Shown piece by piece: positions 35,680-46,400 of a DNA stretch of 64,000 nt; the first letter of the stretch is position 1; the number at the start of each line of letters is the position of its first letter. The translations under genes were made by a program, and so were the position numbers. The notes under the pieces were generated by a model. It was not told where the DNA came from. It did no database searches and was given only the letters and a program-made list of their open reading frames with translations. The DNA comes from CAZPXZ01 sp965221505 (GTDB lineage: Bacteria > Pseudomonadota > Alphaproteobacteria > Rhodobacterales > CAZPXZ01), in the NCBI GenBank assembly GCA_965221505.1, contig CBDCSI010000002.1, positions 248,001-312,000 on the forward strand. Reading direction: 5' to 3'.

Positions 35680-37121
35680 ATGAACGAAGGCGTGCTGCTT
35701 GACCTGGTCGCGCTCGGCGAAGGGTTCACGACGGAGTTCGAGCGCTCCGCTACGCGCAGCCTGGGACGGGAGCTCTGCGCCTTCGCCAACGCAACCGGCG
35801 GAACGATCCTCCTGGGCGTGACCGACGACGGGAAGGTGTTCGGCGTCGGCGACCACAACCGGCTGAAGTCCGAGGTTCGATCCGCCGCCCGATCCGCAGA
35901 TCCGCCGATCGCGGTAGACGTCGAAAGCGTGCAAGGCACGCTCTGCGTCCGGGTGCCGGCCCAGCAGGGCAAACCTTACTCGGTCGGCGGCAAGTTCTAT
36001 ATCCGGAAAGGCGCAAGCAGCCAGCAAATGACGCGCGAGGAGATTCGCGAGTTTTTCTTCAAGGAGGGCCTGATCCGGTTCGACGAAACGCCCTGCTGCG
36101 CATTCGACCTGAACGCAGATCTGAAGGACGAGAACTGGCGGCGGTTTGCCCGCCGGGCGCGCTTGCCCTCGGGCCTGGAGGCGTGGGCCGCCCTCGAGAA
36201 CCTGCATCTGGTACGGGACGGGCGCATGACCCATGCCGGCGCCTGGCTGCTGGCGGACGACGTCACGCGCTACACGCTTCGTGCGGGGGTGACATGCGCG
36301 TTGTTTCGCGGTGTGACCAACCTCCATATTCTGGACCGCACGGACTATACCGGGGACCTCTACTCCGTCTTCGAGGACTGCGTCGCCTATCTTCAGGCCA
36401 AGTTGAACACGGCGCTGATTCCCCATGCGCGAGGCAGAGACGAACGGCTCGAGCTGCCGGAAGACGCCCTTCGGGAAGCGCTGGCGAATGCCATCGCCCA
36501 CCGGGACTACCGATCCACGGCCAACGTTCAGGTGCACGTGTATCGCGATCGCGTGGAAGTGGTCACGCCGGGCGGGCTGCCGGCGGGAATGAGCGAGGAA
36601 TTCCTCGGAACGAAGAGCGTGCCGAGAAACCCGCTTCTGTTCGGAACGTTCTACCGCATGGGTCTGGTCGAGCAAGTCGGCAGCGGAATTCGTCGTATCC
36701 GGGCGTCGTGCCGGGAGCACGGCGTCGCCGAACCGCGAATCGAAGTCTCCGAGCACTGGGTGACGACCACGTTCTTGCGGCCGGACGCGCATGGAATCGC
36801 TCCTGCCGACAGCAGCGCACAGGACGCGTCGGAACCGGAATCGTCAGGAACGCCGAAGAGGCCGGAGCGGAGCACCCCCCATGTACCCCCCAGGTCAGAG
36901 ACCTGACGCTGCGCGGCGACGGCGAATGGACGCGGACGGAGACGCTCCAGCGGCTGGGGTTGAGCGACAGAAAGCGCCTTGCCAGAGAGTATTTGCGACC
37001 CGCTCTCGCCGCCGGGCTCGTCGAAATGACAGTTCCGGACAAGCCCCGCAGCAGCAAACAGAAGTATCGGTTGACGGCCAGCGGAGCGGAACTGCGCGCA
37101 CGCCTGCAACGACGCGAATGA
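35680..37121 (+). pseudogene. AlbA_2/RecG-like helix-turn-helix protein, frameshifted near the C-terminus
   Basis: The first frame (35680-36906) gives 408 residues with an AlbA_2 (Schlafen-like) N-terminus (FANATGGTILLGVTDDG, RKGASSQQMTREEIREFF) and the RecG-related C-terminal domain (EALANAIAHRDYRS, VVTPGGLPAGM, PRNPLLFGTFYRMGLVEQVGSGIRRI). It then stops. The next frame continues the expected winged helix, reading TPQVRDLTLRGDGEW to 37121 with LREYLRPALAAGLVEMTVPDK-like text. One extra C in either of two C6 runs (36875-36880, 36886-36891) would join them. Such proteins are taken as transcriptional regulators or defence/stress factors. Real mutation, assembly error and -1 slippage are all possible. 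Confidence 0.8.
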
Positions 37122-37381
37122 ACGCTTCGGGACGGCTCGGGGCACGCCGACGCGTCGTCCGGGTGCCCAAGCTCCCGTATTGGCGACGCGAGGCAGCGCG
37201 CTCCGGCGTCCCGCGACGTCCGTCCCGGCGCGAGAACGACGGGGCCGAAAGGGACGGATGCGACCGACGGGCCGGTCCGGGCGTGCCGGCGTTGCGTCAC
37301 GTACCGCAGGCCAACCCTCGGCGCTTCAGGGTCTACGACCCTCAGCGGCTCCCCGAGTGCGGGCGGCGAGTCGCAAGCGCC

Positions 37382-37846
37382 TCAGAACACCTCGCCGGTC
37401 AAGATCGCGAACATGGCCTCCGCATCCGCGGTTCCCCGCAGTCCGGCACGGACCTTTTCGTTTCGCATCAATCGGGAGACGCGGGCAAGGGCCTTGAGGT
37501 GATCGTCGTCCTTCTCTTCCGGGGCGAGGAGCATGAACACTAGGTCCACCGGCCGGTCGTCAGGCGACTCGTAGTCGATCGGCTGCGCCAGGCGCGCGAA
37601 CAAGCCGCAAATCTGCTCCACGCCGCCTGCTCGGGCGTGCGGCAGGGCGACGCCGCACCCCATGCCGGTCGAACCGAGGCGTTCGCGATCGAGCAGCGGT
37701 TGGTACACGTCCGCGTGCGCCAGGCCGATTCGCGTCGCCGTCTCCTGCGAGATCACCTTGAGGAGCTGGTTCTTGCTGCGTACCTGAAGGTCGGGCAGAA
37801 TCGATTCGACCCCGATCATTTCGGCGATTTCAGCGCTCTGCACCAT
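37382..37846 (-). CDS. ptsN: PTS IIA-like nitrogen regulatory protein
   Basis: A 154-residue EIIA-Ntr protein with the phosphorylated His in GCGVALPHARAGG, and the typical LMLLAPEEKDDDHLKALARVSRLM helix region. It receives phosphate from PTS-Ntr proteins and regulates potassium and nitrogen functions. It sits 20 bases after the hibernation factor gene, the common order, though rpoN is not upstream here. Confidence 0.94.
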   Translation of the reverse strand: MVQSAEIAEMIGVESILPDLQVRSKNQLLKVISQETATRIGLAHADVYQPLLDRERLGSTGMGCGVALPHARAGGVEQICGLFARLAQPIDYESPDDRPVDLVFMLLAPEEKDDDHLKALARVSRLMRNEKVRAGLRGTADAEAMFAILTGEVF

Positions 37847-37866
37847 GCCGGCATTCCCGAATCGCG

Positions 37867-38457
37867 CTACGCGTCCCGGCTCTTGCTCGTCGGATCGATC
37901 CAGCCGATGTTGCCGTCCTCGCGCTGGTAGACGACGTTGATTCCTCCGTTCGCCTCGTTCCGAAACACCAGCACCGGAACGTGGGCGATCTCCATCTGCA
38001 TCACGGCTTCGCCGACCGTCAGGGAGCGAATGGGCGTTTTGGTCTCGGCGATGACGAGCGGGTTCGGATCGCCGTCCTCCGCGACGGCGTCCTCCTCGTC
38101 GTCGTGCCGGGCGAGCACGTAGGACTGCCCGTCCGCAGCGGGCACCGGGTCCGGACGGCTACGGTGGTGATTCCGCAACCGGCGCTTGTAGCGGCGCAGC
38201 TGCTTTTCGAGCCGTTCCAGCGCGATGTCGAAAGCGCCGTACGCGTCTCCGTCTTCGGCGTGCGACTGGGCGGTCAGGCCGGTGCTCAGATGCGCCGAGC
38301 AGTCCGCGCGAAACCGGTGCCGACTCTTCGAGAACGTCACATGCGCGTCGACCGCGCGGTCGAGGTATTTCTCCAGCACGCCGCCGAGCCGATTCTCGAC
38401 CTCTTCCCGCAGGGAAACGCCGGTCTCCACCTGCTTGCCGGAAATCGTGATGTTCAT
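37867..38457 (-). CDS. hpf: Long-form ribosome hibernation promoting factor (HPF/RaiA)
   Basis: A 196-residue long-form HPF. The N-terminal S30AE domain (MNITISGKQVETGVSLREEV) is followed by a charged linker and a C-terminal domain with LTVGEAVMQMEIAHVPVLVFRNE and NVVYQREDGNIGWI, which drives 100S ribosome dimerisation. It is co-directional with ptsN and probably shares its transcript. Confidence 0.94.
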   Translation of the reverse strand: MNITISGKQVETGVSLREEVENRLGGVLEKYLDRAVDAHVTFSKSRHRFRADCSAHLSTGLTAQSHAEDGDAYGAFDIALERLEKQLRRYKRRLRNHHRSRPDPVPAADGQSYVLARHDDEEDAVAEDGDPNPLVIAETKTPIRSLTVGEAVMQMEIAHVPVLVFRNEANGGINVVYQREDGNIGWIDPTSKSRDA

Positions 38458-38887
38458 GTTCGCTCTTCAGGATTCGGTTCGTCGACTTCGGGCCGCGACC
38501 GCGCTTCCGGCTCCGTCGGCCCGTTGGCGAGCCTGTCCCGCGATCGCTGGCGGATGCCGGCAGACGCTGCCCGTGGAGACGATTCTATCAGAAACCGTCC
38601 GGTAGCGGACAGGACCTCGTCCGCCGCCACCGGTCCTCTGCAACGGACCGCCAGCGGGGATCGCGCTCCCGCGAACGCGTTCGCAGGGCCCCGATCGAGA
38701 CGGCGAATCGACCGACTCGCCGGTTGCTGGACCGGCGGACGGGAGCGATGCGTACCCTGCCCCGCCCGCCTGCGTCCGCGGTTTCGCCCCCGCCTGTTCG
38801 CGAGCCGCCGCGACGAGATTGACCGCACGGAGAATCTTCCGTAGATTGACCGCGACGGGCCCTGTGCCGTGCGCGGCGACAGGATCG
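38458..38887. other. Gene-free region between hpf and tRNA-Met
   Basis: About 430 bp with no recognisable gene; rpoN, often next to hpf, is absent. Contains the tRNA-Met promoter at its right end. Confidence 0.5.
38819..38847 (+). promoter_or_regulatory. tRNA-Met promoter
   Basis: TTGACC, 17 bases, then TAGATT, ending about 40 bases before tRNA-Met. A second TTGACC follows immediately after the -10. Confidence 0.55.
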
Positions 38888-38964
38888 GGCGGGGTAGCTC
38901 AGACGGTTAGAGCAGCGGAATCATAATCCGCGTGTCGGGGGTTCGAGTCCCTCCCCCGCTACCA
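38888..38964 (+). tRNA. tRNA-Met (anticodon CAT, elongator type)
   Basis: A 77-nt cloverleaf with encoded CCA. Acceptor GGCGGGG pairs with CCCCGCT; anticodon stem GCGGA/TCCGC holds loop ATCATAA, anticodon CAT. The body resembles elongator tRNA-Met of alphaproteobacteria rather than initiator or Ile2, which is a judgement from memory of those sequences. Confidence 0.93.
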
Positions 38965-39177
38965 ATTCCGGGGCATGCCGACGTTCGGGCGCCGGTCGCG
39001 GCCCGCCGCTCGTCGAGGCACCCGAAACCGGCGGAGGGGAGCGGTTCCTCGCTGGAGCGGCGCGCTCGAAGGCGCAGACGCGGACGGCTTCTCCGGCGCG
39101 TTCGGCTTGAGGGACGGGGGGTCGGCGTCGAACCGGGTGGGTCCGATCCCGCGTTCCGACGTCGTGGGACCGCCGGG

Positions 39178-39552
39178 TCAACTGATGTCGTCGGCGAATC
39201 GCTTCAGGTCTTCCAGCCGCACGTATCGCAAGGCCGATTCTTCGGTCGCCCGGAGGTACACCCGCGGCGCGACTCCGAGTTCCAGCGCTTCCTGCCAACG
39301 GGGTGCGCAAAGACACCAGCGGTCTCCGTCTTCGAGGCCGGGAAACCCGTATTCGGGGCGCGGCGTCGACAAGTCGTTCCCGCGCCGTCGCGAATGCTCC
39401 AGAAATTCCCGGGTTATCCGGACGCAGACCGTATGGCTGCCCAGGTCTTCCGGTCCGGTCCGGCAGCAGCCGTCGCGGTAGAATCCGGTCACCGGATCCC
39501 GCGAGCAGGACTCCAGCGGCTCTCCGAGCACGTTGCGGGGCTGCACGTCCAT
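39178..39552 (-). CDS. DUF2237 family protein
   Basis: A 124-residue protein matching DUF2237 throughout: NVLGEPLESCSRDPVTGFYRDGCC, GSHTVCVRITREFLEHS, GNDLSTPRPEYGFPGL and GDRWCLCAPRW. It has several conserved cysteines and no known function. It is divergent from the sarcosine dehydrogenase-like gene. Confidence 0.92.
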   Translation of the reverse strand: MDVQPRNVLGEPLESCSRDPVTGFYRDGCCRTGPEDLGSHTVCVRITREFLEHSRRRGNDLSTPRPEYGFPGLEDGDRWCLCAPRWQEALELGVAPRVYLRATEESALRYVRLEDLKRFADDIS

Positions 39553-39628
39553 GGCGCGTCTCCGGTCCAGCTGCGTCCTGCCCGCATTGTCGCGAAGAAA
39601 CCGACGGAGACAAGCCGGACGTTCGATG

Positions 39629-39656
39629 TTTACGCGGCCCGCGAAACCGGTAAATT
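39629..39656 (+). promoter_or_regulatory. Candidate promoter upstream of the dimethylglycine dehydrogenase-like gene
   Basis: TTTACG, 16 bases, then TAAATT, about 30 bases before the gene start. Consensus match only. Confidence 0.38.
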
Positions 39657-39686
39657 CCGACGGACGCGAGTCCGGGAGGCGACGGG

Positions 39687-42104
39687 ATGAAGAATCGATA
39701 TCGCGTGGTGGTCATCGGCGGAGGCGTGGTGGGCGCCAGCGTTCTCTACCACCTCGCGAAGCTGGGGTGGAGCGACGTCGCGCTGATCGAACGCTCGGAA
39801 TTGACGGCCGGCTCCAGCTGGCACGCGGCAGGCGGATTCCACGCCATCAACGCGGACCCGAACATCGCAGCGCTGCAGGACTACACCATCCGCCTGTTCA
39901 GGGAACTGGAGGAGGAGAGCGGCCAGGACATGGGCCTGCACATGACCGGCGGCGTGAATCTGGCCGGCACTCCCGAGCGCTGGGAGTGGCTGAAAGCCGC
40001 CTGGGCGGTGTTTCAGACCATGGGGCTGACCGAGTCGCGTCTCGTCACGCCCGAGGAAGTCGGCGAAATGTGTCCGATCGTCAATACCGACGGGCTGTAC
40101 GGCGGCTTGTACGATCCGAACGAAGGCTACCTCGACACGACCGGCGCAGTGCAGGCTTACGCGCGCGCGGCGCGCAACCGGGGCGCGACGGTGGTACTCC
40201 GCAATCGGGTCGTCGATCTCGTCGCGCGCGCGGACGGCGGTTGGGACGTCGTGACCGAACGGGGTACCGTCACCGCGGAACACGTCGTCAACGCCGCCGG
40301 CCTTTGGGCCAAGCAGGTCGGAACGATGGCCGGCGTCGACCTTCCGGTCTCGCCGATGCAGCACCACTATCTGGTGACGGAATCGGTTGCGGAACTGGAG
40401 GCGATGGGCGGCGAAATCCCGTTCATGATCGACCTCGAGGGCTTCACCTATCTCCGCCAGGAGGCGAACGGCGTCCTGATGGGCATCTACGAGCTCGACC
40501 CTCGCCACTGGTGCGTCGAGGGAGCGCCCTGGGACTACGGCATGGATCTCATTCCCGAGGAGATCGAGCGGATTTCGCCGGAACTCGAGAAAGGGTTCGA
40601 ACGCTATCCCTGCCTGAACCGCACCGGCATCAAGCGATGGGTCAACGGCGCCTTCACCTTCACCCCGGACGGGAACCCGCTCCTCGGCCCGGTGCCGGGG
40701 CTGCGCAACTACTGGGCCGCCTGCGGCGTGATGGCCGGCTTCGCGCAAGGGGGCGGCGTCGGCCTGTCGCTGGCGCAATGGATGATCGAGGGGGAGCCGG
40801 GCGCCGACGTCTACGGCATGGACATCGCGCGCTACGGCCCGTTCGCTTCCAACCGCGAATACCTGAAGGCGCGAACCGCCCAGTTCTACAGCCGGCGCTT
40901 CGTGCTCACCTATCCGAACGAACAGTTGCCGGCGGGAAGGCCGCTCCGGACTTCGCCTTCCCACGACGCGCTCGAAGCCGCCGGCGCGCGGTGGGGCGAA
41001 AGCTGGGGACTCGAGGTCCCGATCTACTTCGCGCCCGAGGGGTTCGAGGAACGGCCGACGCAGCGTCGATCGAACGCCCACGACATCGTAGGAGCGGAAT
41101 GCCGGGCGACCCGGGACGCGGTCGGACTCCTCGATATAACCGGCTTCTCGCGCTTCGAGGTGTCGGGGTCCGGCGCTGAGGCATGGCTCGACACGGTCAT
41201 GGCCAGCCGTCTGCCGGGCGCCGGGCGCTCCCGCCTCGCGCCGATGCTGAGCCCTTCCGGGCGGCTGGTCGGCGATCTCACGCTGCTCAACTGGGGCGAC
41301 GGAACTTGGTGGATCATGGGGTCCTACTACCTTCGCCAATGGCACATGCGCTGGTTCGACGGCCTGCTCCCCGATACGGGCGTGACGGTCCGGGACGTCT
41401 CCGACTCGGTCGTCGGCTTCGCTCTATCGGGACCGCGCTCCCGCGACGTGCTGGAACGGGTGACCGGGGCGGACGTGACGAACCGGTCGCTGCCGTTCCT
41501 GGCCTGCCGGGAAATGGACGTCGGCCTGGCGCGAGCGCGCGTGAACCGCATGTCGGTCGCCGGAGAACTCGGATACGAGATCAACGTGCCTGCCGGCGAA
41601 CACCGGGGACTGCGGCAGGCGCTGCTCGCGGCGGGCGCGGACTTCGGCCTCGCGGAAACCGGTATGAACGCGCTGCTCTCGCTTCGGATGGAGAAGAGCT
41701 TCGGCATCTGGTCGACGGAATACACTTGGGCCTACACGCCCGGAATGTCCGGGCTGGACCGCTTCGTAGACTTCGAGAAGCCGCAGTTCGTCGGCCGGGA
41801 CGCGGCGCTCCGGGAGCGGGACGGGACCCCGACCCGGCAGGTTCTCTCGACCCTCGAGATCGACGCGGACGACGCCGACGCCAGCGGATGGGAGCCGGTC
41901 TGGAAGGGCGAACGCCGCGTGGGCTTCGTGACTTCCGGCGCCTTCGGTCACTGCGTCGGCAGGAGTCTCGCCCTAGCCTACCTGGACCGGGAACTTGCGG
42001 TTGCGGGAGAGGAGCTGGACGTGCACATTGTCGGCGATCGTCGCCCGGCGCGCGTCTTGCCGGGTCCGGCGTTCGATCCGGAGGGACTGAGAATGCGCCA
42101 GTAG
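39687..42104 (+). CDS. Dimethylglycine/sarcosine dehydrogenase-like flavoenzyme fused to GcvT-type domain
   Basis: An 805-residue two-domain enzyme. The N-terminal DAO domain has the FAD loop VIGGGVVGASVLYHL and the flavinylation-like context SSWHAAGGFHAINAD, characteristic of dimethylglycine/sarcosine dehydrogenases. The C-terminal half is a GcvT-like aminomethyltransferase (GLLDITGFSRFEVSGSGAEAWLD, LGYEINVPAGEH) that passes the one-carbon unit to tetrahydrofolate. It probably oxidatively demethylates an N-methylated amine. The substrate cannot be fixed from sequence. The ATG has GGCGACGGG upstream. Followed 91 bases later by the DgcN-like gene. Confidence 0.9.
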   Translation: MKNRYRVVVIGGGVVGASVLYHLAKLGWSDVALIERSELTAGSSWHAAGGFHAINADPNIAALQDYTIRLFRELEEESGQDMGLHMTGGVNLAGTPERWEWLKAAWAVFQTMGLTESRLVTPEEVGEMCPIVNTDGLYGGLYDPNEGYLDTTGAVQAYARAARNRGATVVLRNRVVDLVARADGGWDVVTERGTVTAEHVVNAAGLWAKQVGTMAGVDLPVSPMQHHYLVTESVAELEAMGGEIPFMIDLEGFTYLRQEANGVLMGIYELDPRHWCVEGAPWDYGMDLIPEEIERISPELEKGFERYPCLNRTGIKRWVNGAFTFTPDGNPLLGPVPGLRNYWAACGVMAGFAQGGGVGLSLAQWMIEGEPGADVYGMDIARYGPFASNREYLKARTAQFYSRRFVLTYPNEQLPAGRPLRTSPSHDALEAAGARWGESWGLEVPIYFAPEGFEERPTQRRSNAHDIVGAECRATRDAVGLLDITGFSRFEVSGSGAEAWLDTVMASRLPGAGRSRLAPMLSPSGRLVGDLTLLNWGDGTWWIMGSYYLRQWHMRWFDGLLPDTGVTVRDVSDSVVGFALSGPRSRDVLERVTGADVTNRSLPFLACREMDVGLARARVNRMSVAGELGYEINVPAGEHRGLRQALLAAGADFGLAETGMNALLSLRMEKSFGIWSTEYTWAYTPGMSGLDRFVDFEKPQFVGRDAALRERDGTPTRQVLSTLEIDADDADASGWEPVWKGERRVGFVTSGAFGHCVGRSLALAYLDRELAVAGEELDVHIVGDRRPARVLPGPAFDPEGLRMRQ

Positions 42105-42195
42105 CGGCCGGTTCGAACGCGATCCCTTAGCCGCGACCGGGACGGCGAACGCGTAGGCCCTCCGCCCGGCGATCCCAACCTGAATGGAGCCTGAG

Positions 42196-43197
42196 ATGGA
42201 AATCAAGTCGCCCTGCCTGTTGTTCCTCGGCGATGCCGCGGACATGCTCGCCGCAAAGACCGCGATCGGCATTCGGGACTGGCGTCCCGAGCGGGCCCTG
42301 GGTCAACTCCGGATGGAGGGGTGCAACGCCGATCTCGGACTGGAGGACCTCTCTCCCGGAGACGCGGCGCGCCGCGGCGCGAAAACGATGGTCCTGGGCG
42401 TGGCCAACCGGGGCGGGGTCGTCGGACCGTCCTGGATCTCGGCCATTCTCGAGGCGCTGGAAGCCGGGCTGGACATCGCCGCCGGAATGCACCAGCGGGT
42501 CGGAGACATCCCCGAGATTCGCGAGGCTGCGACGCGCCTCGGCCGCACGATCCACGACGTCCGCCACCCGTCCCCCCAACCCTCGACGATCGGCACCGGG
42601 CTGCCCAGATCCGGCAAGCGCCTGCTTGCGGTCGGAACGGACTGCTCCTGCGGCAAGATGTACGCGACGCTCGCGATCGAACGGGAGATGAAGTCGCGCG
42701 GCATGGACGCGGATTTTCGGGCCACCGGTCAGTCGGGAATCCTCATCGCCGGCGGCGGCATTCCGATCGACGCCGTGATCGCGGACTTCATCGCCGGCGC
42801 GGTAGAGACCCTCGCTCCGGAAGCCGATCCGGATCACTGGGACGTCATCGAGGGTCAGGGGTCCCTGTTTCACCCCTCCTACGCCGGAGTGACGACCGGC
42901 CTGATTCACGGCTCGCAAGCGGACGCGCTGGTGCTATGCCACGAGCCGACGCGCACGCACATGCGCGGACTGCCGCACTACTCGCTGCCTTCCATCGGGG
43001 AGTGCATCGAGCGGTGCCTCGAAACCGCCCGCCTGACCAACCCGGAGGTTCGCTGTACCGGGATCGCCGTCAACACCTCCGCGCTATCCGAGAAAGAGGC
43101 CCAGGAATGCCTGGACGAGATCGGTGCGGCGCATGGCCTGGCGACGGTCGATCCCTTCCGCCACGGCGCAGGCAAGCTGGTCGACGCGCTGGCCTGA
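42196..43197 (+). CDS. DUF1611 protein, DgcN-like N-acetyltransferase
   Basis: A 333-residue DUF1611-type protein with N- and C-terminal parts and a P-loop-like VGTDCSCGKMYATLAIEREM around residue 155. Homologues named DgcN act in D-glutamate catabolism with the epimerase-like DgcA; no DgcA gene is seen here. ATG 42196 is preferred because GGAG sits at good spacing; an in-frame ATG at 42184 is the alternative. It follows the dimethylglycine dehydrogenase-like gene and may share a transcript. Confidence 0.85.
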   Translation: MEIKSPCLLFLGDAADMLAAKTAIGIRDWRPERALGQLRMEGCNADLGLEDLSPGDAARRGAKTMVLGVANRGGVVGPSWISAILEALEAGLDIAAGMHQRVGDIPEIREAATRLGRTIHDVRHPSPQPSTIGTGLPRSGKRLLAVGTDCSCGKMYATLAIEREMKSRGMDADFRATGQSGILIAGGGIPIDAVIADFIAGAVETLAPEADPDHWDVIEGQGSLFHPSYAGVTTGLIHGSQADALVLCHEPTRTHMRGLPHYSLPSIGECIERCLETARLTNPEVRCTGIAVNTSALSEKEAQECLDEIGAAHGLATVDPFRHGAGKLVDALA

Positions 43198-43411
43198 CGA
43201 AAGCGGCCTCTTCGGCAGCGGGTGCGCTGTCCCGCCCGGTCCCGACCCGACCCTCGGCTTGCCGGCGGGAACGCGCACGGCACCTGCGGCGCCGTGCGGG
43301 CACGCGGAGTCCGCACCGGAACGAAAGGGCGGGATTCGACGGCGTCCCCGGGTTCGAGTCAGCCCGTCCCGCGGCCGCGGACGTGCCGGCGAACGACCGC
43401 CGAGGATGGCC

Positions 43412-46400
43412 TCAGGCAGCCGCCACCTGGCCTTGCGCCTGCTCCAGAAGCTGACGGGCATCGCGGAACCGGTTCTCCCGAACCGCTTTCTCAAACTGGT
43501 GCGCGAGCTTCGCCGGCGGATGCCGAATGGCCTTGAACTCCTTCCGGAGGCTGCTGCGGAGGCGGCGCACGCGCTGATCCAGCTGTCGTTCGACCCGGTC
43601 GAGCAAAGCGATCCGACGGTCATGCGCACCGCTGTCCAGCTGCATCGACTGGTCGAGCAGCTCGTGCATGGCGCCGGCGTCTTCCGCGCCCAGCGAACCC
43701 TGTTCCTGGAATTTCGAGACCTGTTCGATCGTCCGGTCGAATCGTTCCTCGAACGCCCGGTCGGCCTCCTCCCGTTTGCTCCGCAGATCTTCCCTGTGGC
43801 TCTCCAGCCGGGCCTCGTCCAACCGTTCCCGGCGGTATGCGTAGTCCAGAATTGCGTCGGCCCGCGCGAAATCCCCGCGTTCCATGCATGACGCGGCCGC
43901 TTCGACCGCATCTGGCTCCGGCTCCTCCAGGAGGGCCGCCGCCTCCTTCGCGGTCAGCGGCGACGACACCGGCGTCCGGACCAGAAACTCTCCTTCCAGC
44001 AAGTCCTGCAGGCGCAACCCGGGATCGCCGGAAGGCTTTGCCTCCCCCGCCGTCGTCCGGAGGTATTCGGTCAATAGGCGCGACGAAACCTCGGCGAAGT
44101 CCCCGCCGAGGCGCTCCGCTTCCCGCACCGCGTCCCGCCCGTGCTTCTCCGCCGCCTCCCGCAGCGCTTGCGCGATCGGCCCCAGAAAGCGCATCGCGCC
44201 CTCCGGCCTGCCGGCGAGACAGGCCTCCCAACGCCTGACGAAGGCGATCGCCTCGGCGACCTTCTCCCGCAGCCGGATCCGCGCCCGCCCGTCGATGCGC
44301 ACGGTCGCGTTTCCGCCGTGGCGGGCGTGATGGACGCGATCGATTTCCCGGTCCGCATTCTCCTTCCAGACCTCCGCGATTCGCTTCGCGTGCCCGAGGC
44401 CGTCCTTGTCCTTGACACGGTCTAGAATGCGGAACAACTCGCCGATGGAACTCTTGCCGTTCTCGTTCCACGGTTCCAGAAGTCGATGCCAGACGTCGGT
44501 CGCCGGGGCGTAGGGCAGTTTGGCGCTCCGCTCGGCCTCGATCCACCGGGACGCTTCGGAACGAAGCGCCGCGAGATCCCCGTCCCAGTCCAGCGCAAGC
44601 GACTCCGGCGTAAGCGGCAGTTGCGTCGTCGCGAGCTTGTCGGCAGAGACCCGCACAAGCGCACGGAGCGCCGGGCAGCCGTCGAACGATTCGTCCAGGC
44701 TTCGGAGAAACTCCACCACCGAACCGCCCGGCACCTTGAGGGCGGGGCGAAACGCGGCGCATGCCAGCAGCACCGCGACCGCCTGCCGTTCCGCCGGTTC
44801 GATCCGGGACTCTGCCGCATCGACGGTCCCGCGGAAGAACTCCGCGGCTTCGGTCGCGATGCCGGGCAGCTCCGCCTCGACCGCATCCGACGGATCCGTC
44901 ACTCCGTTCGTCGCGATCAACCGGACCGCGCCGAGCCCGGGCAGCGTCTCCGCACGTTCCCGAAGGATCCGGTACGCGACCGCAAACCGGCCGTCCCGCA
45001 ACGCCCGAACGACGGGCGCCCGAAACTCGTCCCGCGCAGGCCCGGCCGATTTTCCGGCGCGGGCGCTCTCGCTCGATACGGCGCTCCGTTCGTCGGCCCC
45101 GCCCTCGGCCGATTCCGCATCTCGCGCCTCGGCCGGTTCCCCCCCGCGTTCCGATTCTGCGCCGGCCGGCGGATCCTTCGATCCATGGCTTCCGTTCGCC
45201 CCGCTTCCCGCCGGATCGCGTGTGCCCCGGGCCGCATCGCCGTCAGCGAACGCACTCCCCGGATCGGACGCGGGCGAACCGGCAGGGCCACGCCCGGCCT
45301 CTCCCCCGCAGTCGTCGTCGGGTCCGCCGAGGCACGCCTCCAGCCGGGCGAGCCAATCGTCGAGGTCCTTCTCGCAGCGATCCTTCTCTTTGCCCAGCTC
45401 GGCCAGTTCCGGGCCCAGCTCACCGACCCGGGGGAAGTCCTGCTTGTCGATCGCATCCTGCATCAGCGCCGTCCTGGACTTAAGACCGCGTTCCGCATCC
45501 AGCAGGCGGTACGACGCCCTTGCGGCGCCCTCCGCGATCTCCTGGTGCGCGAACAATTTGTGCTCTCGCCACTTGAACACCAATACGATCGTGCGCCCGA
45601 TGCGGTCGATCTGGAAACCGGCGGCCCCGTATTCCAGCACGAACCGGTCGAAGGCCTTCGCGAACCGGTCGCGCTCCGCCTCGCGAACGTTGGCCAGATG
45701 CATGAGTTGGCCGAACAGGTCGCGCAGACGTGCGATCGCGTGCGCGCGCAGGTCGTCGAACCGCATCTCGCCGACGGACCGTTTGAACTCTTCGAACAGC
45801 GCCTCCGGCTCTTTCTGCGGGCCGGCCTCCGGCGCGTCGGCTACGGGCCCGACCGGAATCATGCCGGCTCGAACCTCCCGCATCTCGCGTTCGTCGCCGA
45901 GCGCCGCCAGCCCGCCGACGGTCCATACACGGGACTGGTGGGCGCCGATCGCGTCTCCCCAGACGAATTGCGCTTCGAGGTCCCGACGCCCCGATTCGAC
46001 GAACACGTACTCCAGGCGGGAGTCCGACCCGGCGACCCCGCCGTCCTCGCCCGCCTCCAGCAGACATGTCTTCGGAAGGTGCATGAAGAAGTCGAGCTTG
46101 CAGAAGAGCTTTTCGTTCCGTCGCCGAAAGTCGTGGCGAGCGGATTCGTATTCGAGCCTTCCGCCGGCAGTGCGGAACAACGCCCGCAGCCGCTCGTAGA
46201 ACGGATCGTCGGCGCCGGTCGAATTCCAGAAATAGCCGGCCCGCTCGTCGAGGCGGTCCTGCAACCGTCTCTCGTCCCGCGGCGTAAGGTTCAAAACCTC
46301 GCGAATGCGATCCGCGGTGAGGGACGCGGGCAGCCCGCTTCCGAGTTGCCAGCACCCTACCCGGCCGCCGCTCGGCTCCGATCCGATCTCCTGGTCCGCA

